Positions 1 through 11,538 of a stretch of DNA of 64,000 nt are shown piece after piece. Origin of the DNA: Branchipolynoe longqiensis. Its lineage: Eukaryota; Annelida; Polychaeta; Phyllodocida; Polynoidae. The stretch is taken from positions 4,898,001 to 4,962,000 of the forward strand of contig CM059203.1 in the NCBI GenBank assembly GCA_030323885.1. Reading direction: 5' to 3'. A program made the position numbers and the translations under genes. The notes below the pieces were generated by a model that ran no database searches, was not told where the DNA came from, and was given only the letters and a program-made list of their open reading frames with translations. Position 1 is the stretch's first letter. Every line of letters starts with the position of its first letter.

Positions 1-100
1 TACAATGATCATGTGGAAATAAATAAATCTTAATCTTAATCTTACTTCACACTTCAATTACTATATAAACCATGTACAAATAGTTGTGTAAATACCTAAA

Positions 101-150
101 TACTTGTAGCACTTGCGGTCGGAAGACCAGTGCTACGCCACTGACAAAAG
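101..150 (+). repeat. Short interspersed repeat R1 (fragment)
   Basis: A segment reading CTTGCGGTCGGAAGACCAG followed by TGCTACGCCACTGACAAAA recurs in degenerate form at 9695-9740 and 23779-23824. This is seen directly. The parent element is not recognised; it may be the 3' end of a larger transposon. The rest of 151-866 is AT-rich and holds nothing I can name. Confidence 0.6.
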
Positions 151-885
151 ATAAATATGAACAAAATAGATGAGATCACCGGTCCAACTGCGCATGCGCT
201 GAAAACGGCGTTGGCTGCAAAGCAAAGGCCTATGGCCATTGAGTTTGCCGATACGCGAAGGCCAAAACTTCAATTTTATTCAAAATTAATTTTAAAAAAG
301 GACATAACAATTTGGCACAAACATGGATGGATGGATGCAATATAATAATATAATGAATAAGTTTATGTCACAACTCTCCATAATTAAGCATTTTGAGCTA
401 AGAAACATACAATTTCAGTCACTTTACAGGCTGATGTTTACATCACCATTGACTAGACATAAGTAATTCTTGTTCTAAATATTAAAATGTCAAATGTGTC
501 AACAAAAACTTATTTCAAAGAAATATATAACCAATATCTGATTAACCCTACTCATTTTCTAGTTCTACATATGTCATTAACCATAGGATATAAATAAAAA
601 CATGAATAAAATAAGTAAAAGTGACTCTGGCTAGCCTATGGGTCTAATACTAGTCTGAGTGCCCAGATTTGTCTAAATCTAAATGCACATGGTATAAGAT
701 GTGATGATTATATTGATGTAAATGCAATGCTGAATAAAAGATTAATATCTTAATATATTATATATATTATTTTAGTTGTTATTCTATGTAACAAACAAGA
801 GCTGAGATGAGCTGAAACTAGCACATTTCATAGCTGCACCCAGTTATAATATTACTGAATGCCCGGCCACGTTTGGGACACCAGA

Positions 886-1497
886 TGATACTACAGAAAC
901 TCTCCCCTTCATATCACTTATCTATCAACTCATTAACCAATGCTAAGGAAGAATGAAGACAAGACACAGATAAACAGTGGAGAAGTTGTGCTTTACTAAC
1001 ACCAACTCCTGTCCACCTACCAGTGACCTATCATCCACACCCCTTGCCTTCTAGCCACACAATATCTCATTACTACTTTAGCCTGTATAGAAAGCAGTGC
1101 CTACAGCCCATGGGACAGGAGTCCTATGGCTGTGTACACACTCAATTGGAATAGATGAATTTTGATAGCATCAGACAGAGTGTCTGGGGTTCCTGCTCAA
1201 GAGTAGGTGTGTCTCACTCAAGAGCCAGGAGTAGAGTGATCTCTCTCCAGTGTGTCTGAAGCAGAGTCTAGAATAATTATCTTGGTTTTGAGGCTAGTGT
1301 GGTCAGAGGGCCAATGGGATGCAGGTGACTGGGCAGTCCACACCCAGCCAATCAGGCACCTCCACAGTTAGGGTGGGTGGCACCCTCCCCCAGTAGGGGT
1401 GGCTGTCACTCAACCCAGCTCCAGGTGGTGCCCTGTGTTTATATGCAAATTAGGCTGGTGTGCACACCCAGTGGTCATGTAGGGACAGGTCGTTACA
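886..1497 (-). mobile_element. Candidate solo LTR of a retrotransposon
   Basis: Read on the minus strand, the segment begins TGTAACGACC and ends TATCA, the TG...CA border of LTRs. It has a TATA-like CATATAAAC near its 5' end. Directly downstream, after a two-base spacer, lies TGGTGTCCCAAACGTGG (867-883), which looks like a tRNA primer-binding site. Length would be about 612 bp. No second LTR and no pol sequence are seen, so this would be a 5' LTR stub or a truncated element. The family (BEL/Pao or Gypsy) cannot be decided. Nothing recognisable is found in 1498-2040. Confidence 0.45.
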
Positions 1498-2040
1498 ATA
1501 GATCTCTGTTAAAATGGTCTTTTCTCCAATTGCACTCTTCATGAATGCATCGAGAAGTATTTCAACACTCATGTACTGTCTCTTATTTAGGAACATTTCT
1601 TCATTAATCTTAGGCATCACATATGAACATATATCTCACACAGCTTATATCATGTCATAATGGGAGTGGGATATTATTACTTTTAGTTTACATAACATCG
1701 TCCCAACTCCGTCGCCCAAGAATAATAATGCTGTCTGCCAATATACAATTCTAAACCGAAAATCCGTATATTTTTACACAGTGTCATGTGCTTCTTGCCT
1801 GTTTGTTTTTCTTCCACACATCCCACAATGCACCGCACCGCTGGAATGGTGATGTAGTCTAATTCATTTACCAAAAGAAACCCTTTTAAGAATCAGATGA
1901 AAACAAGATTCAGTAAAGTAATAATTGCACCGCAAGCTATGCAGCCATCTGTTATTTGGAGCTACAAATTATGTGAACTCAATGTGTCATCTCTATTCAG
2001 ATAATCTTATTTATATTTCTGATGAGGATTTGTTTGTTGT

Positions 2041-2430
2041 TTATTGGGGTTTTACATCCTGGCAACATCTAAGGTCACATTGATTGATTGATTGATTGAT
2101 TGGTGGTTTCTTTACGCCGTGTCACCAGCATAGGTCATATTCACTGAGAGTGTGAGTGTGAGACTAAGGTCATATCAGAATGGGTACCGACTTCTGACAG
2201 TGTGCACTTTATAGTGCTGCCCCACTGGAGAGCAAGCTACTGGTAGGCCTACCATGATGCGTTATCCTACACAGCCACATTATCCTGATACTGAACTAAG
2301 CAGTCCTTGCCCTATCCTATTAATGCCGAGTGTCAGGCTAGGTAGCAACAAGTATCAATTTTGTATGTCATTGGTTTGACTCGGCCAGGATTCAAGCTCC
2401 CGACTTTCTACATGGGAAGCCGACGCTCGT
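2041..2430 (-). mobile_element. tRNA-derived SINE family S1, minus copy with nested insertion
   Basis: S1 is the most abundant SINE here: a tRNA-like head (B box GGTTCGAACCC), a body with GTCAGGATAATGTGACTGAG, and a tail ending GATGTTGCCAGGATGTAAAA then CTCCAACAACC. This copy is reversed and degenerate. A short piece (2078-2163) is inserted in it, flanked by a perfect 9-bp duplication CTAAGGTCA (2069-2077 and 2164-2172). Confidence 0.75.
2078..2163 (-). mobile_element. 5'-truncated S2/LINE tail inserted into SINE S1
   Basis: On the minus strand this segment ends with ACGGCGTAAAGAAACCACC and then (AATC)n, the same 3' tail carried by the LINE at 4468-5440 and by the S2 SINE at 40310-40333. Flanking 9-bp repeats CTAAGGTCA are the target-site duplication expected of LINE-driven retroposition. 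Confidence 0.7.
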
Positions 2431-2473
2431 ACAGATTCAGACATTGCATGCAGTCTAAAGAGAATATACATAT

Positions 2474-2618
2474 GAGTCAAACAAATGACTTATATAATTG
2501 ATACTTGGCGTTTCCTAGCCTGCCGCTCAGTATTAATAGGATAGGGCACGAACTGGTTGGCTCAGTGTCAGGATAATGTGACTGAGTGGGATATCGGGCC
2601 GTGGTGCTGGTATCCTGT
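2474..2618 (+). mobile_element. SINE S1 fragment
   Basis: Contains the S1 body: GAGTCAAA, then the motif ATAGGATAGGGCA, then GTCAGGATAATGTGACTGAG. The tRNA head and the 3' tail are missing. Confidence 0.65.
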
Positions 2619-2619
2619 G

Positions 2620-2890
2620 TATGTATATGTAAGTGCATTGCCTGTATGTAATTGTAAGCATTAACAGACTTACAATTCCAGGGGGACAATTGTAGTGGTC
2701 TGCACTGACCTCTCAGGCAAGGAGCAGCATAGACAGGTAGGCGACAGTAGTATGGTGATATCATGGAGCCTAGGTGGTGTAATGGTTAGCACACTGGCCC
2801 AGAATGCAAAGAGGTGTGGGTTCAATTCCCACTCTAGGCGCAATATTTCCCATTTTCATCACCCCCATGACAATATGAATCCGATGTCCA
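2620..2890 (+). mobile_element. tRNA-derived SINE family S2
   Basis: The core at 2764-2842 folds like a tRNA head: A box TGGTGTAATGGTTAGCAC and B box GGGTTCAATTCC, closing with CTCTAGGCGCA. It is preceded by the shared leader TAGTGGTCTGCACTGACC and followed by ATTTCCCATTTTCATCACCC. The same unit recurs at 39712-40333, 57539-58036 and, reversed, at 58793-59592. The (AATC)n tail is absent here. Confidence 0.75.
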
Positions 2891-3208
2891 CTTTTTGTGC
2901 TGGGGGGTCGTTAAACAAACAAAGCATTCATCTGTGACAGTCACATGTCATGTTCCTACGCTGTAAAACCCCGATGAAGATGTAGAAGATCCTGTATGCT
3001 TAATATTACTAACAAAGTAAATTTAGATGTTTATCAGATTAGTTCACCTGACCTAGAATGTACAGGAGACTTGACTGGGGCCAGCCATCTTGGATTCACA
3101 CGGGTAGTCACTGTTTGTCGTCCACCAGGAAGTATGAATCACAGAATATGAAATTCCCCAACTATACTAGCTGTATACAGTCCCATTAAAAAAAAGTATA
3201 TATATATA

Positions 3209-3718
3209 CAATATAACCCCGTTAAAGTAAACTTGAAGGCACCCTAGAAATTTGTTTGGATTAACCGATCATTGGTTTAACCGAGCTTTGGCTTCAACTT
3301 TGACTTGGCTTTGCTAAAAACGCGGGTGCATTATGAATGTAATATACAATGTGTGTGGACACTTATTGTTTTTTATGTATGTACAGAATAACCCCGTTAA
3401 ACCAAGCTCGGTTAAACCAAACGGTCGGTTAATACAAACTTTTGTTGGCGGCCTGGCAAAATACTACCATTTATCACATACAAAAATCGGTGGGATCTCA
3501 GATGACCTTATAACCACATGAACGTTTGGGTTAATTGTACCGGAAGTGGCATGGGGCCTGACAATTTTGTTTGGATTAACCGATACTTTGGATTAACCAA
3601 CTTTGGTTTAACCAACTTTTTTATATGATAAATGGTAGTATTTTGCCGGGCCGCCAAAATAAGTTTGAATTAACCGATCGTTTGGTTTAACCGAGCTTTG
3701 TTTAACGGGATTGTACTG
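3209..3718. mobile_element. TA-flanked MITE M1 (pogo/Tigger-like), copy 1
   Basis: Ends are inverted repeats (CAATATAACCCCGTTAAA... and ...TTTAACGGGATTGTACTG) flanked by TA on both sides, as expected for Tc1/mariner-pogo transposition. A second, better TIR start flanked by TA lies inside at 3384, so the unit 3384-3718 is itself a complete inverted-repeat element. No transposase is encoded. Sister copies lie at 7703-8204 and 11539-12051. Confidence 0.75.
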
Positions 3719-3904
3719 TATACATAAATTATACATATATATATATATATATAGGGATATGCAAAAATACATCTACATAAAGACAATTGAACTGAATTCT
3801 AGGTGATCTGCTATGATACCCTAATTGACATGAGTCTAGCTGTATATAGTACAGCACATTATAGGTTATTGTGTCACGCTCCAGTTATTGAACAGACACA
3901 CACC

Positions 3905-3990
3905 ACCAGACGGGATGGCTGAAGGAGTTGAGCGTCCGTCTCCCGTTTTGGTAGATCATGGGATTTGAACCCATGGGTTGCTCAGGATAA
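3905..3990 (+). mobile_element. SINE S1 head fragment
   Basis: Only the tRNA-like head of S1 is present (CAGACGGGATGGC, then GGTAGATCATGGGA). It is not a functional tRNA: the T arm is degenerate and no 3' acceptor half pairs with the 5' end. Confidence 0.5.
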
Positions 3991-4467
3991 ACTGATTTGT
4001 TTTTTACATCGTGTTTCATGGTCCCAATAGAATACATATTAATTTGAAGCAAATGTCCTTGAGTTTTCAGTGTAACCGTTTCTGTGCTGTTTTGTGTGAA
4101 TCGTTACAATGGACAAGAAAATAGAAGAGTTATCGGCTTTTGAGACACGCTCATATACACATAAATGTAAAATTAAATAGCTGCATTGTTGGCCCGAGGC
4201 TAACATGGGTAATTTTCTCACGAGGTTGGTTATTTTTAGCTTTCCTCGGACCCTCTTCTCCGACTTCCCTCACTCTGCCCACGCGGCTGCTACTGTTCAC
4301 TTCGCTTTCCCCACCCTCCCACCCACTTACTGGGGGGGGGGGGGGTTTGAGCGTTGAACCTCTGAACTGCTTCCATGCATCCTCCTCATCTAGAACTTTC
4401 CTTACTGGTTGCGCACTCCAGTCAGCGCATGATTATTGGCCCTGGTCGCCGCCTGATTCAACCATGA

Positions 4468-5440
4468 TTGACAGACCTACATACGTCCCTGACTTGTTTA
4501 TTATTAAATGATGTTGAACCATGTCTGATACCCCACTTTGATCTGAAACCACTAATAGCCACCCACATCAAATCCAAATGGCAAAATGAGTGGGTTGAAA
4601 ACGTCAACAAATTGCATGAAATTGAACGGGTTGTGGGAAAACCACCACATTCTCTTATACTTAGACTTATCCTCTTCTGCTTAAGAAATTAGGCATCAAT
4701 GCCTGTTAGCAGCTTTGGCCTTTCTAAGTCGGACCTAGTGAAATTATAGTTTTCGTGCGGTGAGCACTGACTGTAGCGGTAAATTATCCAGTGCTTATCG
4801 AAGCGTCCTTTGAAAGAGTTTAAGCTTGGGGCGTTCACTACATCAGCTGGTATTCTGTTCCAAGTGTTCCCGGCTCTTTCAGTGAGGAAATTTTGATGAA
4901 CTTGCCTGTTAGTTCTGGGTTTGATGATCTTCTTATTCTCATGTGGGGGGTTGGCGGGACCAAGAGGTCCTTAGCCGCTGCCGTATTGGCCACTCGTGGC
5001 TAACACATCTTTTCCTGCTCAAGGGGGATCCTCCCCCTGAATGTATTGGATATCAGTTCCCACTGACAGGCAAGCACATTTTACTTAACTGTGTTGATTT
5101 TATGGCACTGCACCAACAATTTTACACTGCAAACAGCATGCGTGACCTTTTTACTCAAGTAAAACAAGACATTTTAGCCTTTTTGACGGCAGATGGACTG
5201 TACCACCTCAAATAGTTCATTAAAACAATTTTTATTAATTAATTCTTTCATCTATTTTAATTACTTATATGATTGTGAGTTAAAAAAATTCATAGGTGTC
5301 TATTGACACATAATTGATTGTATGCTTTTTCATTATATGTAAAGCCGATGGTTGAATAAAAAACAAACAATTCTCGCCGTGAATATGGCCTATGCTGCCG
5401 ACATGGCATAAAGAAACCACCAATCAATGAATCAATCAAT
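4468..5440 (+). pseudogene. 3' end of a LINE pol gene with 3'UTR, split by another LINE
   Basis: Two same-strand coding blocks remain from the C-terminal tail of a non-LTR retrotransposon polyprotein. The first (4468-4689) holds KSKWQNEWVENVNKLHEIE; the second (4943-5215) holds LSRCRIGHSWLTH, LLKGDPPPECI and LTGKHILLNCVDF, the post-RT/RNase H zinc-like tail typical of Jockey/I-like LINEs. The stop is at 5213-5215. A 3'UTR of about 220 bases follows and ends in (AATC/AATG)n. A minus-strand LINE fragment (4690-4935) separates the blocks, so the gene is dead. The UTR end matches the tail of SINE S2, which suggests this LINE family mobilised S2. Confidence 0.75.
4690..4935 (-). pseudogene. CR1/L2-like LINE pol C-terminal fragment
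   Basis: Read on the minus strand it encodes RAGNTWNRIPADVVNAPSL, then NSFKGRFDKHW, and ends RPKLLTGIDA with a TAA stop at 4690-4692. This is the familiar C-terminal end of a CR1/L2-type reverse transcriptase ORF. The frame shifts near 4885. It is 5'-truncated and inserted inside the plus-strand LINE tail described at 4468-5440. Confidence 0.7.
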
Positions 5441-5502
5441 GTCTTTCATCCGAGTGTAGCAAATTTACTTATTTCATTTTAATGCAATTAACATCCCAAT
5501 AC

Positions 5503-6200
5503 TCGCTTCAGTTAAAGTTGCATAGTCCGATGGTTTTATGTTTTTGTCAGGTTCTGAGATAACCTGGTTATACGCTGTATATCCTCGTGTGCAGGGCGGA
5601 ACACAGTGCTCCCCTCTTGCGGTATGCAAGACAGTCTAAATGCAGTTGGTTCATTTACTAGCCGTTGGGCGACGCTGCTTCCATAGCCGAGACAGTCTGT
5701 GCCAGGTGCAGTCGACAGTGCTCGTCTAGCCAACGCCGCACATACCTCCTAGCGGCCGTTGGCGGTCCTTACTGTTTAAGATTTTTCTTTTTGTTAGGGC
5801 GTGTTGTCCAGCCCATTTGATTGATTGATTATTTGATTGATTATTTGATTATTCATATTGATGTTGATTGTCAATAAACTATGTTTTCCAGTCCTTCCTG
5901 CCTTGTCCCGTGTAGCCTTACAAATATATTAGGTTGATCGTTATAATATACCTTACTTTAGTTTGAAGTAACTAATGATTTTAAATGGCTAACTTTTGAG
6001 ATATTTGAAGTGCAACCATGCAAAATTAATTTTGGCAAGCACGCCAAAACTCTGACACCATAGATTTCTGCAGTAACAGGTTCTATTAAATTGCTTCAGT
6101 ATTGCCTTCTATGTGGCGATAAATGTTTAATAAGTGCACCAGTATCTAACTTATACGTATTATCAAATGTCGATAATAATTTAGGTTTTTAAAATTTGAT
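5503..6200 (+). repeat. Interspersed repeat R2 with a 361-bp insertion
   Basis: Matches 61323-61680 along its length, for example TTAAAGTTGCATAGTCC and CCAAAACTCTGACACCAT. In this copy the match is broken between 5560 and 5922 by a foreign segment, whereas the other copy runs straight through. R2 itself is not recognised. Confidence 0.65.
5561..5921 (+). mobile_element. Insertion inside repeat R2 (unclassified retroposon-like)
   Basis: Defined by comparison with the uninterrupted R2 copy at 61323-61680. The inserted DNA is GC-richer in its first 200 bases, then has TTGATTGATTATTTGATTG runs and an AATAAA-like signal (AATAAACT, 5873-5880). No ORF or tRNA head is clear. Confidence 0.5.
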
Positions 6201-6555
6201 GTTTTCAATGGATTATGCAGCTTTAAGTACAGATACACACATATACGCACTCCCACACTTGATACTGATTGTAGTTATTTATGCACTCAGTGCGTAACCA
6301 GAGACAACTAGCATGTCGCCACACCAATACTTTAACAGAAAACTGACGGTTAACTTTAGTTATCCTTCTGTCCCCATTTAAAAAAAAAAAAAGACCCATG
6401 CTATGACACAAAGCCAGCAGACCATGACGGGTGAAGGGAGCTGAGTGTACAGCACAGTCAGTCATTCACAATACACGATAGCCTCGTCTAGCTAACACAG
6501 GCAGAGATAGTTGATATCTATGTTGTATATAGCTGAAGATACTCCACCAGGAGCG

Positions 6556-6637
6556 ATGTTGCGCTGCACTCTGCTTTTGTTGCTGTCAGTTTTCATAATG
6601 AAGACGATGTGTCTGCAGTCCCATCCACCAAAAGCAA
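6556..6637 (+). CDS. Candidate secreted/membrane protein, exon 1 (signal peptide)
   Basis: The ATG at 6556 opens MLRCTLLLLLSVFIMKTMC, a clear N-terminal signal peptide with a Leu-rich core, followed by LQSHPPKA. The exon ends in GCA-A before a consensus donor GTAAGT (6638-6643), leaving phase 1. The next acceptor in matching phase is at 8402. The 27 codons are too short to judge alone; the support comes from the agreement of four exons. Promoter elements are not obvious. The protein family is not recognised; an Ig-like or other extracellular adhesion/receptor protein is the general expectation. Confidence is moderate because no transcript evidence is available. Confidence 0.55.
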
Positions 6638-7069
6638 GTAAGTCATCACTAATGTACATATTTGTTTAGTAAGGTGGATTTATGTCCCTAGGTGAAATAG
6701 CACATTCACAGGTAGGCATGGCTAGGGTGATTGCATCAGGGAGCCTAGACTATCTAATGGTTAAGACACCCCTTCTGGATTGGTAGAAATGTAGGCTTGA
6801 ATCTGAATCTAGATGTTCTTGACTGGCTTGTCTAGACTTGACTTGATTGTCTAAATGTTTTTGTTTGAAAAAAAACCCCAAAAAACTCCCACAATATTTG
6901 GTTGGACCAATTAGCAAAAGTAACCAGAACTATGAACTCAGAATTTGTCAGGTGGGCATTGGGACCTGGTATAGGGTTATATCGAATGCTTCAAAGTGTT
7001 TCCCTATATATTTATATTTTAAATAATTTGTCGGTTGTGTTACAACAGACAGCAACATCATACCTAGAG

Positions 7070-7397
7070 ACCGGGTGCGATGGCCGAATCGGTAGAGCGC
7101 AGGCCTCACGTGTGGAAGGTCAGGAGTTCGGTTCCCGGTCGAGTCAAACCTATGACTTATCAAATTAATATTTGTCGCTTCCTAAACTGGTGCTCAGCAT
7201 AGATAGGATAGGGCAAAGACTGGTTAGCTCAGTGTCAGGATAATGTGATTGAGTAGGATATCGGGTCATGGTGCCAGCGACCTGATTTCCCAGTGGGGCA
7301 GCACTATACAATCCCTGTGAGTTCAGACTGTCACAAGTCGGTACCTGTCCTGATATGACCTTAGATATTGCCAGGATGTAAAACTCCAACAATCAAC
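7070..7397 (+). mobile_element. SINE S1, nearly full copy with 14-bp TSD
   Basis: The tRNA-like head starts CCGGGTGCGATGGCC and has B box AGTTCGGTTCCCGG; the tail ends AAAACTCCAACAATCAA. Flanking repeats CATCATACCTAGAG (7056-7069) and CATCATGCCTAGAG (7398-7411) differ at one base and are the target-site duplication. The copy lies in intron 1 of the candidate host gene. Confidence 0.8.
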
Positions 7398-7702
7398 CAT
7401 CATGCCTAGAGCTGGACTCAAACCTGCATTTCTGCCATTCCAGACTGAGCGTCCTGACCATAAACTATCAGTCTTGTTGCAGCAATCAACTTACCCAAGT
7501 CTACCTGTGGTTGCAGCAAGTGACTTGGAGGTAGTCATTTGTGCAACTCACTACAGTAACAAACAATGTTGATTTGTATTATTTTAGTAGGCACTATGAT
7601 GCCTAATAGAATATTCAATATTATATATCATATGGAATATCAATTGGTAGATAGTAATGAAATATCAGCTGTGTCAAAATTGTTCACTACTTCAGTTCAC
7701 TA

Positions 7703-8204
7703 CAGTATAACCCCGTTAAACCAAACTTGAAGGGACCCTAGAAATTTGTTTGGAATAACAGATCATTGGTTTAACCGAGCTTTGGCTTTGACTTTGAGTA
7801 AGTCTGTATTGCACATGTAATATACAATGTATGTCTACACTTTGATTATTGTTTTTTATGTATATAGAGTACAACCCTGTTAAACCAAGGTCAGTTAAAC
7901 CAAACGATCGGTTAATCCAAACCTTTTTCGGCGGCCCAGCAAAATACTACCATTTATCATATACAAAAAAAGTCTGTGGGGTCTCGGATGACCTTATAAC
8001 CACATGAAAGTTTGGTTTAACCATACCAGAGTGGGCTGGGGTCCGACAATTTTGTTTGGATTAACTGATAATTTGGATTAACCGACTTTGGTTTAACCAA
8101 CTTTTTTTATATGATAAATGGTAGTATTTTCCCGGGCTGCCGAAAAAAGTTTGGACTAACCGATTGTTTGGTTTAACCGAGCTTGGTTTAACGAGGTTAT
8201 ACTG
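7703..8204. mobile_element. MITE M1, copy 2
   Basis: TIRs CAGTATAACCCCGTTAAACC and GGTTTAACGAGGTTATACTG are flanked by TA (7701-7702, 8205-8206). It contains the same internal second TIR as copy 1. It lies in intron 1 of the candidate host gene, 200 bases before exon 2. Confidence 0.8.
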
Positions 8205-8401
8205 TATTTAGTAATAATGTCTGGTGAGTGCACAATGCACTATTCCTACCTCCCGTCCTGAAATGACCTTGAATAGCACTAGGAAGTAAACCCCAATAAA
8301 AATACATAACTATTCCTACCTCAGTGTGTAAAATGAAAAAAAGCACAATACTTACTAGATTGTAATATTGTAATTAACCTCAATCTTTTCTTCTTTCAAA
8401 G

Positions 8402-8638
8402 TGACGCATTCTATGAATCAAACAGTGACATTACGTTGTGAAGAGGATGGTTTCAAGCTTGCACCTGGAAGTAGAACCATAAAATATAACCGTGATATAA
8501 CAGATAGTAAAGTATTTTACTATGACTGTATTGGCAGAAGACAGTGCAACATCCTTACGGCTAGGATTCGTGCTATCGTGAAGGTCTGGTCTGCTCTGGT
8601 CTGGTCTGACTACAGCAAAGCCTTAATCTGCATTTCAG
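8402..8638 (+). CDS. Candidate secreted/membrane protein, exon 2 (cysteine-bearing extracellular segment)
   Basis: A pyrimidine-rich acceptor (TTTTCTTCTTTCAAAG) precedes the exon, and the 237-base exon is exactly 79 codons with phase 1 at both ends. Joined to exon 1 the frame is open and reads MTHSMNQTVTLRCEEDGF, later YYDCIGRRQCN and ALICISG. There are four cysteines and one N-glycosylation site (NQT). The TLRC...YYDC spacing is loosely like one sheet of an Ig-like fold, but I do not claim that family. Donor GTGACG at 8639 is weaker than consensus. The reading frame continues 20 codons past the donor to a stop, so an unspliced truncated form is possible. Confidence 0.5.
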
Positions 8639-9872
8639 GTGACGAAATTGTCTATTTACCAAATAACTACACTTTTATCACATACTTAAAACCCTAGATG
8701 CTTTGATTTACTATCGTATCTTTTCGCCAAGCTACTTATAGGTTGATTGAATGATGAAATATAAATTAAATTGTTTGAAGATGAAAATAGCTTAGAGGTT
8801 AGAGATAAAACACGTAACAGTGATGAATAATTATCTTAATAATAAATCAATGGAAAGCTGGTAAAGTTAATATCACTCCTTACGGGTAGATATATATATA
8901 TAGTCTATGGGAGAAATCACTGATGGATGTTCATTACTGATGTCAACAGTGTTCCGGGAGGAAACATAGTCCAAGTCATGTTCGATGACACAACTTCTTT
9001 TCCTGATTCTCTATTTATATATCAATTCAAGTCTCCTTGAATTTAAAAACTTAATAAAAATACAACAGGCCTGTCAGACCCCTACACAGTTATAGGTATT
9101 CTAAAGGCCATCCCTGCCCTGACCCTTGTACATACATATATATATATAAATGTTCTCAAATGCACTACACAGCCCTGCACACTGATCCCCTTCCCACCCC
9201 TACCCCACCCCTACTACACCTTCTTTCAAATCCTATTACCTAACATTTTCCTTTAAATTGACATAAAACCTGTCTGATGTAAGTCGCCACTGCAATCTCA
9301 GACCTCGATCCCATCATTAGGCCACACAAAACGGAACACTTGTGATGGGATTAGAAAATGGGCAGGTTTCTCGCATTTGGTATTGGTGATTGGATCGACT
9401 GATTTGCATATTTACAATATAATATATATATGTGTATTGGAGATATCTTATATCTTTTTGAAAAAAAAGAGAGAAAGCAAAGGAAGAAAGAAGTGTTTAA
9501 AGACAATTCTAGAATCATCTTGTACATTTATTGATGCATGCTCACCAAGTGCATAATACATATATGTTGAACTGGAATTGCATGCAGTATATATGATTAC
9601 AATGAATAGCCAATTTATATTATGCTTCTATTATCGAACAGGTTTTTCATGTGGTTATTATTGCCACTCATATTGTCATTTATGTACCAACAAATTGTAA
9701 TGAACGGCTGGAAGACCAGTGCTCTGGCATTGACAAAAGACAGTATTCGCTGAATAAAATACATTTAGTAAAAAAAGAAAGAAAATGGTGAAAATTTGTA
9801 TGCACATGTGATTATTTACTAGCTTTGCACAATTATACCTTATGTGAATATTTCATACAATTTATATTCCAG
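8639..9872 (+). other. Intron 2 of the candidate host gene
   Basis: AT-rich intron with (TA)n runs near 8889 and 9137, and an R1 repeat copy at 9695-9740. No coding signal or other recognisable element is seen. Confidence 0.45.
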
Positions 9873-10187
9873 ATGACCACTTCCATTACTTAGATGGCAG
9901 TGGAATGTCCAGGATAAGCTCTAGTGGAAACCAAGTTGGTTACATCTTAGCTAAAGGCAATGGATACAATGTTACCATCTCAACCGCACCTGACAAGGAG
10001 GTTCTACTACGAATGTACTATATGTATGACAAAGGAGATTACAGTGGGAATATTCAAATTCACGTCGAAAGAACTTGTTTCTCCTTTGACCGAAGACTAA
10101 TACGCTTATCAGCTCGAGCTGTTGGAAATGTCACCATCTCATTCTGGTCAAGGTCTGGGTGTGGACATTTTGGACTAGGATATCAAT
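9873..10187 (+). CDS. Candidate secreted/membrane protein, exon 3
   Basis: Acceptor TTTATATTCCAG precedes the exon and consensus donor GTAAGTA follows it at 10188. The 315 bases are 105 codons, again phase 1 in and out. The peptide reads DDHFHYLDGSGMSR at its start and ends FWSRSGCGHFGLGYQ. It has two NVT glycosylation sites and few cysteines. Alternating hydrophobic residues (VGYILAKG, VLLRMYYMYD, NIQIHVERTC, NVTISFWSR) suggest a beta-sandwich domain such as CUB or a jelly-roll, but the family is not identified. Symmetric phase-1 borders are typical of exon-shuffled extracellular modules. Confidence 0.55.
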
Positions 10188-10380
10188 GTAAGTAATGTAA
10201 TAATAAAATACACACATGTCACAATACAGATATTCTTAGCGTATTTATTTTAAGGAATTTCCATCACAAATTCACAGCGACAATTTATTAGATCGACTCA
10301 TCGAAATGTCTATTGGAGCTGTTTTGAGGGTTAAAACAATATTTGGATATGAATATTTCTGTACTTACCATTGTCTCCAA

Positions 10381-10701
10381 GACCAGATGGCATGGCCAAA
10401 TGAGTTGAGCGCCCATCTCCCGTTTTGCCAGTTCAAACCCTGGTCGAGTCAAACCAATGACTTAATAATTGATACTAGTCACTTCCTAGCCAGGCGCTCG
10501 GCATTATTAGTATAGGGCAGGGACTGGTTGGCTCAGTGTCAGGATAATGTGACTGAGTGGGATATCATGTCATGGTACTGATGGTCTGGTTTCCCAGTCG
10601 GCAGCACTATAAATCGCCATGAGTGTGCACTGTCACAACTCGGTACCTCTCCTGATATTACCTTAGATGTTGCCAGGATGTTAAAGTCCAACAACCAACC
10701 A
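10381..10701 (+). mobile_element. SINE S1 with 12-bp TSD
   Basis: Full S1 architecture from GACCAGATGGCATGGCC to TCCAACAACCAACC. ACCATTGTCTCC (10367-10378) and ACCATTGTATCC (10702-10713) flank it as a near-perfect target-site duplication. It lies in intron 3 of the host gene. Confidence 0.8.
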
Positions 10702-11160
10702 ACCATTGTATCCTTGTCAATCCAGTATTCATCCCTGATATTTGGAAATATATATGGCAGAAATTAGGGCTGGCTGGGGTAGCGATGTCTGGAAGGCGGG
10801 GTGTCCCCATTTCACCAGGGGGCTATTGACCATTGTCTCCTTGTCAATCCAGTATTCATCCCTGATATTTGTTTTCATGTGACAAGAAACAGAAGGTGAT
10901 TATATATATATATGTGTATTTATGTATATATATGGATATAGGTGGTATATATGCGTATATACTGGTGTAGGCACCCGCGGGCGTTGACGGAATATATAAT
11001 GAGCTGGTCTATCTATTGGCATTTCGAACGCGCCGGCATGGCCGTGGTTCTGCCATATATATATATGGATATATATATGGCAGAAATCAGGGCTGGCTGG
11101 GGTAGTGATATGTGGAGGGTGGTGTGTCCCCATTTCAACAGGGGGCTGTTGTGGGGGTGG
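10702..11160. repeat. Local duplications with TA-rich core
   Basis: The segment CCTTGTCAATCCAGTATTC (near 10712) recurs near 10840, and the block with GGCAGAAATTAGGGCTGGC (10755-10828) recurs at 11078-11150. Between them lies a (TA)-rich stretch and a GC-rich patch (10966-11060). No gene is seen, and 11160-11538 shows nothing further. Confidence 0.6.
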
Positions 11161-11538
11161 GGGTGTTGTAAATGGGTATTTGAGGGGTCAGGGCGATCTC
11201 TGTGATGATATTTGACCTGATTTGAAAGTTTGGTGAGCAGTTCAAGGAAGCCCAGTACAGGGGGATACACAAATATATTGATAAGGAACATTAGGTTAAG
11301 TTATGCCAACACATTTACCTCCATATTTCATTGATGTCCCATGGGGACAAAGTAGACATGGGCACATCATATTTGCGCACACTATATAGCCGGCCAACGC
11401 AAGGGTACAGCACAGTTCAGCAGCACAAGCAGCACAGACTCGCATCAAATGTCACAAGTAGGCCTACAGCAAATATTTAATTCCAGAAACCCATATCTTA
11501 AATATTTCCGCTTACCTATAATTGTATAATAATTTATA

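Noticed and set aside
157..345. 62-codon frame near the window start
   Set aside because: Short, no splice or domain support, AT-rich background.
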